DNA from: Deltaproteobacteria bacterium | GTDB lineage: Bacteria; Desulfobacterota; Desulfobacteria; Desulfobacterales; ETH-SRB1 | Reading direction: 5' to 3' | DNA: 5,217 bases | Assembly (NCBI GenBank): GCA_019314185.1 | Contig: JAFCZU010000480.1 | Coordinates: 1-5,217, forward strand | Part shown: positions 1-4,873 of the stretch, piece by piece | How positions within the stretch are numbered: the stretch's first letter is position 1 | Layout: the number at the start of each line of letters is the position of its first letter | The notes under the pieces: generated by a model | Told to the model about the DNA's origin: nothing | Databases searched by the model: none | Seen by the model: only the letters and a program-made list of their open reading frames with translations | Program-made: the position numbers and the translations under genes

Positions 1-80
1 TAGTATAATTACGAAACTTTTCACTGAAAAATCAAGGGGTTTTTTAATGTTATCGAATTTTACAGCCACACTCTAAATTC

Positions 81-109
81 TTGACGTAACCATGCTGATT
101 TGATAAAAA
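81..109 (+). promoter_or_regulatory. Candidate sigma-70-like promoter upstream of pcm
   Basis: TTGACG (81-86) matches the -35 consensus at five of six bases. After a 17-base spacer comes TAAAAA (104-109), which matches the -10 consensus at four of six. Transcription would begin around 115-117, almost on top of the ATG at 117. Either the message is nearly leaderless or pcm starts at a later ATG (147 or 159). The region is AT-rich, so a chance match is quite possible. Confidence 0.25.
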
Positions 110-116
110 AACAGGT

Positions 117-776
117 ATGATAAAAAATTCCATAATATTTGAACGGATGCGGGAAAAAATGGTCAGAGAACAGATCGCATCACGCGGGATAACCGATCTA
201 AACGTTCTGGAAGCCATGAATAAAGTGCCAAGACATCTTTTTGTCAGTGAGGCTTTAATGGATCAGGCATATGGTGATTTTCCGCTCCCCATTGGAGAAC
301 AACAAACAATTTCACAACCTTATATTGTAGCCGAAATGACACAGGCATTACAACTCAAAAGAGAAGACCGTGTGCTTGAAATCGGAACAGGATCAGGATA
401 TCAGGCTGTTATCATAGCTGAAATCGTATTTCGAGTTTACACCATAGAAAGAATACGTCCAATTTTTATAAAAACACGAAAACTCTTTGATGAACTTCAC
501 TATCATAATATTGTAACCAAATATTCTGACGGCACTTCAGGGTGGGAAGATGAAAGCCCTTTTGACGCCATAATAGTTACCGCCGGCGCCCCGACAATTC
601 CTGAGACACTTGTAAACCAGATGGCAATTGGCGGACGCATGGTGATACCGGTCGGGACCCAACATTCACAAGAGTTGATCAAGCTGACCAGAGATGAAAA
701 CGATGTTCATACAACATCTCTTGGTGGATGCAGATTTGTTAAGCTTGTTGGCGAATATGGATGGGAAAATCAATAA
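117..776 (+). CDS. pcm: Protein-L-isoaspartate O-methyltransferase
   Basis: This cytoplasmic repair enzyme transfers a methyl group from S-adenosylmethionine to isoaspartyl residues of damaged proteins, which lets them return to normal aspartate. The 219 residues fit the usual 205-225. Visible family marks are TISQPYI (64-70, substrate and catalytic region), the SAM-binding motif VLEIGTGSGYQ (86-96), the acidic residue of the next strand in YTIERI (E111), the FDAIIVTAGAP strand (149-159), GGRMVIPVG (172-180) and the C-terminal FVKLVGEYGW, where most relatives have Pro instead of this Lys. The start is uncertain: ATG117 has only a weak CAGG next to it, and in-frame ATGs at 147 and 159 would still leave a full domain. 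In many proteobacteria surE lies just upstream, but no surE end is recognisable here. The stop touches the next start, so it shares a transcript with the DedA-type gene. Confidence 0.95.
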   Translation: MIKNSIIFERMREKMVREQIASRGITDLNVLEAMNKVPRHLFVSEALMDQAYGDFPLPIGEQQTISQPYIVAEMTQALQLKREDRVLEIGTGSGYQAVIIAEIVFRVYTIERIRPIFIKTRKLFDELHYHNIVTKYSDGTSGWEDESPFDAIIVTAGAPTIPETLVNQMAIGGRMVIPVGTQHSQELIKLTRDENDVHTTSLGGCRFVKLVGEYGWENQ

Positions 777-1358
777 ATGCTTAAACATCTTTATTCCTGG
801 GTTCTCCACTGGGCGGAAACAGCTTATGGAACGTGGGCGCTGTTTTTTTTAGCTTTTTGTGAATCTTCTTTTTTCCCAATACCCCCTGATATTCTTCTTA
901 TAGCTCTTTCCGCGACTATCCCTAAAAAAGCTTTTAAATACGCTTTGATATGTTCGGCCGGATCCGTGTTTGGCGGATGCCTGGGTTATCTTATCGGGTG
1001 GCAGTTTATGCTCAGCATAGGAGAAAAGATTATTAACTTTTACGGCATGTCACAGAAAGTTGATTACATCAGAACTCTCTATATGCAATATGATGCATTG
1101 GCTATCGGTGTGGCCGGATTTACCCCCATACCTTACAAGGTGTTTACAATCTCAGCAGGAGCTTTTGGCATCAATTTTCCTGTGTTTGTAATTGCATCTC
1201 TTGTTTCCCGCTCTTTGCGTTTTTTCCTTGTCGGTGGGCTGATATATTACTTTGGGCCTGCGATTCAATCATTTATTAGTAAATATTTTAATATACTGGC
1301 TGTTGCATTCACTATTTTGCTTGTTGCGGGGTTTGCAATCATCAAGTATTTTTTTTAA
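777..1358 (+). CDS. DedA/VTT-family inner membrane protein, YqaA type
   Basis: A 193-residue polytopic membrane protein of the SNARE-associated/VTT (DedA) superfamily, best matching the short YqaA subfamily. Family marks are ESSFFPIPPDILL (29-41), the glycine-rich second segment (GSVFGGCLGYLIG, 62-74), GFTPIPYKVFTISAGAF (114-130, the re-entrant loop signature) and SRSLRFFLVGGL (144-155). A last hydrophobic helix runs from about 173 to 193. Some DedA proteins act in lipid scrambling or undecaprenyl-phosphate recycling and in maintaining proton motive force; the exact role of the YqaA branch is not settled. The ATG follows the pcm stop without a single spacer base, and GGGA about 12 bases upstream is the only ribosome-binding hint, so translation is probably coupled to pcm. 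The pcm-yqaA order is common in proteobacteria. No T-tract terminator follows it. Confidence 0.88.
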   Translation: MLKHLYSWVLHWAETAYGTWALFFLAFCESSFFPIPPDILLIALSATIPKKAFKYALICSAGSVFGGCLGYLIGWQFMLSIGEKIINFYGMSQKVDYIRTLYMQYDALAIGVAGFTPIPYKVFTISAGAFGINFPVFVIASLVSRSLRFFLVGGLIYYFGPAIQSFISKYFNILAVAFTILLVAGFAIIKYFF

Positions 1359-1697
1359 TCAGTATGTTACAGGCAATATACAATCACAACGCATATAAAA
1401 ATTTAATTAGATGCTATAAAAAAGAGCCAAGAGGAAATTTAAAAATCGTTTCTTTTTGCAAATCTCTCAACAAAGTTCCCCCTTTAGCTATTCCAATACG
1501 CTCGATTTTACCGTCTGTCACCAGCGTCCATCGTTTTTATGGTTTGCCGGCTTGTATGTATGCAGAAAACACCATAAATTCTGTTCTCTCTCCCACGTTT
1601 CAACTCTTGATTATTTGTTTGCTGTTTCCCCTTTATTAATAGTAAGTTAGGGCTCTTAAGCCGAGAACCGTAAATGTTAACCCGCTCAGGCCAGGTA
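1359..1697. other. Convergent intergenic region with no convincing gene
   Basis: This 339-base stretch separates the + strand pcm/DedA pair from the - strand redox locus. Open frames here are short, have no ribosome-binding site and do not resemble a known family. The main content is repeat copy A (1491-1575). Beyond the repeat, the - strand stays open as a short frame reading GKIERIGIAKGGTLLRD and ending near 1417; this looks like a leftover of a longer element and has no acceptable start. A small dyad, GGCT-ctta-AGCC, lies at about 1651-1662 without a T-run, so it is not a clear terminator. Confidence 0.6.
1491..1575. repeat. 85-bp dispersed direct repeat, copy A
   Basis: Aligns without gaps to 3983-4067 in the same orientation, with 71 of 85 positions identical by hand count. 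The best part is 1537-1575, with 37 of 39 identical around a GCCGGC core. Read on the - strand, these 39 bases encode MVFSAYIQAGKP followed by TAA in both copies, and both differences are synonymous. Past the TAA the same frame gives a related string in each copy (LVTDGKIERI here, LVSGGTIERI in copy B). Weaker similarity seems to continue about 10 bases to the left. No terminal inverted repeats or target duplications were seen. It could be a small mobile or recombining repeat, or the remains of a duplicated coding element. Confidence 0.75.
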
Positions 1698-2591
1698 TTA
1701 ACTAATGCCCAATTTCTTGAACTGCTTCAGGATCAACTTTTTGCTCATGAACCCCTGATGCCGGTAAACCTCTTTGCCGTTTGAATCAAAAAAGGTTAGA
1801 GTGGGCGTTACATATATTTTGTGTTTATTGGCAAGTGCTTGATATTTATAAACATCAATCACAATGACTTCAGCTTTCCCTAAATATTCCTTCCCGACTG
1901 CCTGAAGTATGGGTCTCATTTGACGGCAGGGAAGACAGGAATTTGATCCGAAATCGACCAGAACAGGTTTGCCACTCTGCAGAGCATTTAAAAAATCCTG
2001 CTCTGTGTTCGAATCAGGAGCTTTAACGGTAATCTTTTGTAAAACTTCTTCGTTGATTTCAACAGTAGCGTTTTTACGGAGATCTCCAATGAACTGTTCC
2101 AACTGTTTTTGTTGTTTTCCCTGCCTTATTATCTGTTCGATCATCGGGGCCACCTGTTCCAGTGATTTTCCCTCCATTCGATCTTTATATATTTCATAGA
2201 ATGCTTCAATTTCTTTCTGGCTGACAGCAGGAACAGAAGAAAATTTTTCCTCTATGAACTCTTTGATTACCGCATTTTCAGATGATATGGAACCTTCATG
2301 ATCTTTCTTTTTCCTGGCAGGCAATAGGCCCTGTTTTTTAGCCTCCTGCAATATAAGAGTTCTAACAATCATTCCTTCAAGGAATTTAGCCGGCTCTTCT
2401 TTAATAATTCCCCTGGTCTGTTCTTTAACTTTCCCTGTTTCCTGATTAAAGTCTCTGACCGTAATATTTTCGCCATTTACCGTAACAAGAACTTGTCCAC
2501 CGCTTAGCTTTGGATAAAACAGGTAAAAAAGGGCGGCTCCCGCAAGTACGACAATTAGAATTACTACTATGATACTGTTTTTTCGGTCCAT
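1698..2591 (-). CDS. Membrane-anchored SurA-like/thioredoxin fusion protein
   Basis: A 297-residue protein that looks intact. Residues 6-26 form one hydrophobic segment preceded by DRK, suited to an uncleaved signal anchor that places the rest outside the membrane. Residues about 30-185 resemble the N-terminal helical part of SurA/PpiC chaperones (VTVNGENITVRDF, then LEGMIVRTLILQEAKKQGLL, then the charged ATVEINEEVL end), but no parvulin isomerase domain follows. Residues about 195-297 are a thioredoxin domain with VDFGSNSCLPCRQMRP (active-site CLPC, C219 and C222), the cis-proline loop YVTPTLTFF (P263) and a full C-terminal helix. The likely role is thiol-disulfide exchange on exported or periplasmic proteins, with the SurA-like part gripping substrates; that role is inferred. 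The ATG at 2591 is preferred to the upstream in-frame TTG (2606) because GGAGGAG sits just before it. The C-terminus EVYRHQGFMSKK closely resembles that of the broken thioredoxin at 4122-4410, so the two are paralogues. Confidence 0.82.
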   Translation of the reverse strand: MDRKNSIIVVILIVVLAGAALFYLFYPKLSGGQVLVTVNGENITVRDFNQETGKVKEQTRGIIKEEPAKFLEGMIVRTLILQEAKKQGLLPARKKKDHEGSISSENAVIKEFIEEKFSSVPAVSQKEIEAFYEIYKDRMEGKSLEQVAPMIEQIIRQGKQQKQLEQFIGDLRKNATVEINEEVLQKITVKAPDSNTEQDFLNALQSGKPVLVDFGSNSCLPCRQMRPILQAVGKEYLGKAEVIVIDVYKYQALANKHKIYVTPTLTFFDSNGKEVYRHQGFMSKKLILKQFKKLGIS

Positions 2592-2593
2592 TT

Positions 2594-2600
2594 CTCCTCC
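2594..2600 (-). promoter_or_regulatory. Ribosome-binding site deciding the start of the SurA-like/thioredoxin gene
   Basis: On the - strand GGAGGAG precedes ATG 2591, with four bases between GGAGG and the ATG. It would lie inside the coding region if the TTG at 2606 were used, which argues for the ATG. It is the strongest Shine-Dalgarno sequence in the window, together with that at 4867-4873. Confidence 0.7.
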
Positions 2601-2628
2601 GTGCAATAAATGTAGGTATAATAGTTTG

Positions 2629-2700
2629 TTAAAGAAGCCAAGTCTTGATTTCTTCTTTTTTCGGAATCTTTCTTACGTTTTTAACATCACCGGAGCCTGT
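2629..2700 (-). pseudogene. C-terminal remnant of a small thioredoxin-fold gene
   Basis: On the - strand the frame ending with TAA at 2629-2631 reads GDVKNVRKIPKKEEIKTW followed by LL. This matches the C-terminus of the neighbouring 78-residue thioredoxin (GEVKSVGKIPKKEDILAW, then IEKK) at 13 of 18 positions. The frame is stopped a short way upstream (TAA near 2715), and no CxxC or GTPA motif was found in any frame nearby, so only the last quarter of a gene survives. It overlaps the 3' end of the CDF transporter in another frame. The most direct reading is that a deletion joined the tail of a thioredoxin gene to the end of the transporter gene. Confidence 0.72.
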
Positions 2701-3701
2701 CCGAGAATTATGCTCTTAACAAAAAAGTGTGAAAGCGATACTAAATTTTTGCAAATTTCGTCATTATACATTTCCATAATCTGACTTGCCAATTTCGCAC
2801 AACAACCCACCGTTTCCGCACTGAACTCATGACGGATTTTTTCAGCCAGCACTTCCGTTTGACTCACCAACTGATCGTCGATTTCCACATGACAAGAAAA
2901 AGCGATGCCGGCTGAAGACACCTTCCAGACGTGCAGATAATGCACAGCACAAACTTCGGGAATGTTTTCAATAAAATCCTTTATTTTTTGAATATCTATG
3001 CCTTTAGGAGTGGCATTCATCAAAACAGCCGTGGCCTCTTTGATGATATCCCAGCAGTTTTTCAGGATAAATACCACTATCAACAGAGAAAGCAGCGGGT
3101 CCAGCCAGTACCAGGGTTTGAAGATGAGAATCACGCCGCTAATCAGCACCACCACCGAGGTAAGCAGATCCCCCATCATATGAAGAAAGGCTCCCCGGAT
3201 ATTCAGATTGTCTTTAGAATCCCGGTGTAGCAGCCAGGCGGAAAACCCATTTCCCAAAATACCGACCCCCGCCAGGATCATAACAATTCCTCCGATTACG
3301 GGCTTCGGATGCAAAAACCGGATAACAGCTTCATAAACGATGAAAATCGAGGCTCCCACCAGAATCGCACCGTTGATCAGGGCAGCCATGACCTCAGCCC
3401 GCCGGTACCCGAATGTGTTTTCAGGAGAAGCGCCCTTTCGCCCAACCCTGAATGCAACGTAAGAAATCAGGACTGCGGCAAAATCACTGAAATTGTGTGC
3501 AGCGTCGGAAATAAGGGCTATACTGTTCGCTAAAAGACCGCCAATTACCTGGGCCACCGGAATAATGAAATTAAGTACAAGGGTGATAAGAAGACTTGAT
3601 CCAGTGGTATCTTTCGCGTCTATATGGTGATTCGAACAGAAAGACTCACCCGCCATGTGATCAGGCCGATTGTGTAAAGATTTTTTAGAATGATTTTTCA
3701 T
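2673..3701 (-). CDS. CDF-family cation efflux transporter (CzcD/ZitB type, probably zinc)
   Basis: A 342-residue inner membrane protein that should export divalent metal ions, most likely Zn2+, in exchange for protons. A His-rich cytoplasmic N-terminus (H4, H10, H15, H25, H26) precedes six hydrophobic segments. The metal site is complete: H69 and D73 in SDAAHNFSDF (segment 2) and H174 and D178 in LHMMGD (segment 5), the HD-HD pattern of zinc-preferring members. The cytoplasmic domain from about 215 contains VHYLHVWKVSSAGIAFSCHVEID, with conserved histidines. After about residue 293 the family-typical HVTLQFE-like end is not evident, and the last 50 residues (LVSLSHFFVKSIILGQ and onward) look unrelated; the final ones are thioredoxin-remnant DNA read out of frame. 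The ATG lies 15 bases after the rhodanese fragment's stop and has no clear Shine-Dalgarno sequence, so it may depend on coupling. The core should still work; the tail is doubtful. Confidence 0.88.
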   Translation of the reverse strand: MKNHSKKSLHNRPDHMAGESFCSNHHIDAKDTTGSSLLITLVLNFIIPVAQVIGGLLANSIALISDAAHNFSDFAAVLISYVAFRVGRKGASPENTFGYRRAEVMAALINGAILVGASIFIVYEAVIRFLHPKPVIGGIVMILAGVGILGNGFSAWLLHRDSKDNLNIRGAFLHMMGDLLTSVVVLISGVILIFKPWYWLDPLLSLLIVVFILKNCWDIIKEATAVLMNATPKGIDIQKIKDFIENIPEVCAVHYLHVWKVSSAGIAFSCHVEIDDQLVSQTEVLAEKIRHEFSAETVGCCAKLASQIMEMYNDEICKNLVSLSHFFVKSIILGQAPVMLKT

Positions 3702-3716
3702 ACTATAACTTTTTGG

Positions 3717-4022
3717 TCAGGATAATGCTTTATCCTTTTTCCCAACAGGAAGATTGATATTCTGCCAGACCGACCAACCGTTTATCAGCATCCGGATATG
3801 TTTAAATCCCATATCATCCAAAAATAATACCAGAACATGGCTGAGTTTACAAGATTCCCATTTACAATAAGTAATTATAGTCATGTCCGGTGAAATATCT
3901 TCTATAAACTCAACGAACTCAAAAACAACAAATCCGATCATCAGAATCATTATCACGTTTTTTAAAGGTATTCCTTCAAGTGTTCGGATGCGCTCGATTG
4001 TGCCGCCTGACACCAATGCCAA
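3717..4022 (-). pseudogene. Rhodanese-like protein fragment, N-terminal half missing
   Basis: An open frame of 101 codons whose second half is clearly the C-terminal half of a single rhodanese domain: FVEFIEDISPD, then IITYCKWESCKLSH with the catalytic-loop cysteine C53, then FLDDMGFKHIRMLINGW and VWQNINLPVG. Such domains move sulfane sulfur through a cysteine persulfide. A complete domain needs about 60 more residues before this part, including the strand-helix region that usually reads DAR and the GHI-GA segment; these are absent. In their place is a hydrophobic stretch (about 20-36) and an N-terminus (SGGTIERIR) that lies in repeat copy B. The only upstream start is TTG 4022, with no ribosome-binding site. 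Related proteins often have an N-terminal membrane anchor before an IPL-containing linker, so EGIPL here may be a leftover and the gene internally deleted. Folding and activity are unlikely, though the frame is open and 15 bases from the CDF gene. Confidence 0.65.
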
Positions 4023-4067
4023 TCGATTTTATGGTTTGCCGGCTTGTATATATGCGGAAAACACCAT
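3983..4067. repeat. 85-bp dispersed direct repeat, copy B
   Basis: Gap-free partner of 1491-1575, same orientation, 71 of 85 positions identical, 2492 bases away. The 39-base block 4029-4067 differs at two positions only, both silent in the - strand frame MVFSAYIQAGKP-stop (ATG at 4067). This copy supplies the 5' end of the rhodanese fragment's open frame and overlaps it by about 40 bases. The two copies bracket the SurA-like/thioredoxin gene, the CDF gene and most of the rhodanese fragment, so recombination between them would delete that block. Confidence 0.75.
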
Positions 4068-4121
4068 TTAATCTTTTATGATAGCTGTTTTCCCGTACGG
4101 ATTCAGGACTCGCCATTCAAC

Positions 4122-4410
4122 TTATTCAACTCCCATTTTCTTTAATTGATTAACGATGGCTTTTTCGCTCATAAATCCAACATGGCGATAAACTTCTTTA
4201 TCTTTGTAAACCTTTTCCATCTTTTCCATGATCGGCATCATCATCTTGCAGGGAATACATTCTCTTTGCCCCCAGATCAATCATAGTGACAGCGCTCTCG
4301 GCAGGAACTTTGTTGAAATCGTATGGTTGCTCTGCAGCGAATGCTGCTCCGGCAACCAGACTCAAACATAATATGTATGGTATTATTTTCAATATCGAAT
4401 TTAATTTCAT
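4122..4410 (-). pseudogene. Broken exported thioredoxin (frameshift plus internal deletion)
   Basis: The ATG at 4410 opens a typical signal peptide (MKLNSILKIIPYILCLSLV, then AGAAFA, cleavage before AEQPYDF) and a mature start VPAESAVTMIDLG. At a run of five G (4269-4273 on the + strand as C) the frame changes. With four G it would continue DLGQRECIPCKMMMPIMEK, giving the CxxC of a thioredoxin, and end EVYRHVGFMSEKAIVNQLKK, then MGVE and TAA at 4122-4124. As it stands, the first frame runs past the CIPC out of phase and ends at 4198. About 35 codons are also missing between VYKDK and EVYRHVG, where relatives have a strand, the cis-proline TP loop and another strand. The frameshift alone might be a sequencing error; the deletion cannot be explained that way. 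The reconstructed 95-residue product lacks the cis-proline, so it would not be a working thioredoxin. It is a paralogue of the 1698-2591 domain. Confidence 0.82.
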
Positions 4411-4500
4411 TCGTGGCTTTTCATTTTAAAGATAAGTTGAGCGATTTATTGCGAAGATATATGCCGAAATCTTGATGCATAAGGATTTGCGAAAACCATT

Positions 4501-4540
4501 CAGGAGAAATATGCTTCACCCCAGAGAAATAGGCTTCACA
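4501..4540. repeat. Short tandem repeat of two 20-base units in a gene-poor gap
   Basis: GAGAAATATGCTTCAC (4504-4519) is followed at a period of 20 by GAGAAATAGGCTTCAC (4524-4539), with one mismatch in 16. It sits in the 210-base gap (4411-4620) between the 78-residue thioredoxin gene and the broken thioredoxin. On the - strand the gap is open for about 60 codons up to a TGA at 4421-4423 (with YFSGVKHISPEW), but a period of 20 does not keep a reading frame and no start or ribosome-binding site is seen. I therefore treat the gap as non-coding, possibly leftover repeat or gene debris. Confidence 0.5.
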
Positions 4541-4620
4541 TTTCACGAAGTAAACATTCCACAAGGCAAGAAGGTATACCGGTGGATATGTCGAGGATTT
4601 TCACAACTGCTTTTATTAAG

Positions 4621-4857
4621 CTATTTCTTTTCGATCCATGCCAGAATATCCTCCTTCTTCGGAATCTTGCCGACGCTCTTGACCTCGCCATTGACAACCA
4701 CTGCCGGTGTTCCTAACACTCCGTAAGAGGCAATTTCCATTATGTCGGCAACTTTTTCGATTTGCGCTTCCACTCCGGCTTCCGCCACCGCTTCCTTAAC
4801 AACCTTTTCCACCTGTTGACATTTAGGACAACCAGGCCCTAATACTTTTATATCCAT
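4621..4857 (-). CDS. Small thioredoxin-fold (glutaredoxin-like) redox protein
   Basis: A 78-residue cytoplasmic protein of the compact thioredoxin type found in archaea and many anaerobes (the MTH895/TM0996-like group). MDIKVLGPGCPKC gives strand 1 and the active site CPKC (C10, C13). YGVLGTPAVVVNGEVK (45-60) gives the cis-proline (P51) and the following hairpin, and KIPKKEDILAWIEKK is the final helix. Length and motifs are complete. It should shuttle electrons between a reductase and a partner; in relatives the partner is often a membrane shuttle or a metalloid-handling protein, but none is visible here. AAAGGAG stands nine bases before the ATG. The upstream gene's TAG ends directly against that ribosome-binding site (16 bases from stop to start), so the two thioredoxin genes form one transcript and come from a tandem duplication. 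Confidence 0.88.
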   Translation of the reverse strand: MDIKVLGPGCPKCQQVEKVVKEAVAEAGVEAQIEKVADIMEIASYGVLGTPAVVVNGEVKSVGKIPKKEDILAWIEKK

Positions 4858-4866
4858 CTTTTACCG

Positions 4867-4873
4867 CTCCTTT
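4867..4873 (-). promoter_or_regulatory. Ribosome-binding site of the 78-residue thioredoxin gene
   Basis: On the - strand AAAGGAG is followed by nine bases and ATG 4857. It directly abuts the TAG stop of the preceding gene, so ribosomes finishing that gene stop next to this site. Confidence 0.75.

Noticed and set aside
27..45. Rho-independent terminator of an upstream gene
   Set aside because: AAAAATC/GGTTTTT can pair around AAGG, but the stem is nearly all A-T with one wobble pair and the T-run is part of the stem, so stability is poor.
2..76. 3' end of an upstream gene such as surE
   Set aside because: One + frame is open from the window edge to TAA at 74-76, but its 24 residues do not resemble the SurE C-terminus, and this length is expected by chance in AT-rich DNA.
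1491..1575. Integron attC site
   Set aside because: The length is right and a GCCGGC core is present, but the outer R'/R'' consensus boxes and a long imperfect palindrome are missing, and no integrase or cassette-like array is seen.
1364..1639. + strand open frames in the convergent gap (including the RFYGLPAC frame)
   Set aside because: They have no ribosome-binding site, low-complexity composition and no family resemblance. The only conserved piece is repeat DNA, and the frame in copy B ends right after it, so a protein is not supported.
2605..2645. Separate promoter for the SurA-like/thioredoxin gene
   Set aside because: TATTAT and TATACC occur on the - strand, but no -35 box lies at an acceptable distance, so nothing better than chance is seen.
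2631..2658. Terminator hairpin after the CDF gene on the - strand
   Set aside because: AAAGAAG/CTTCTTT pairs across a 14-base loop, but it is AT-rich, has no T-run after it, and the bases are explained as lysine/glutamate codons of the thioredoxin remnant.
2931..3533. + strand open frames opposite the CDF gene
   Set aside because: They lie antisense inside a well-supported coding gene, overlap each other, and show no recognisable domain; they are reading-frame shadows.
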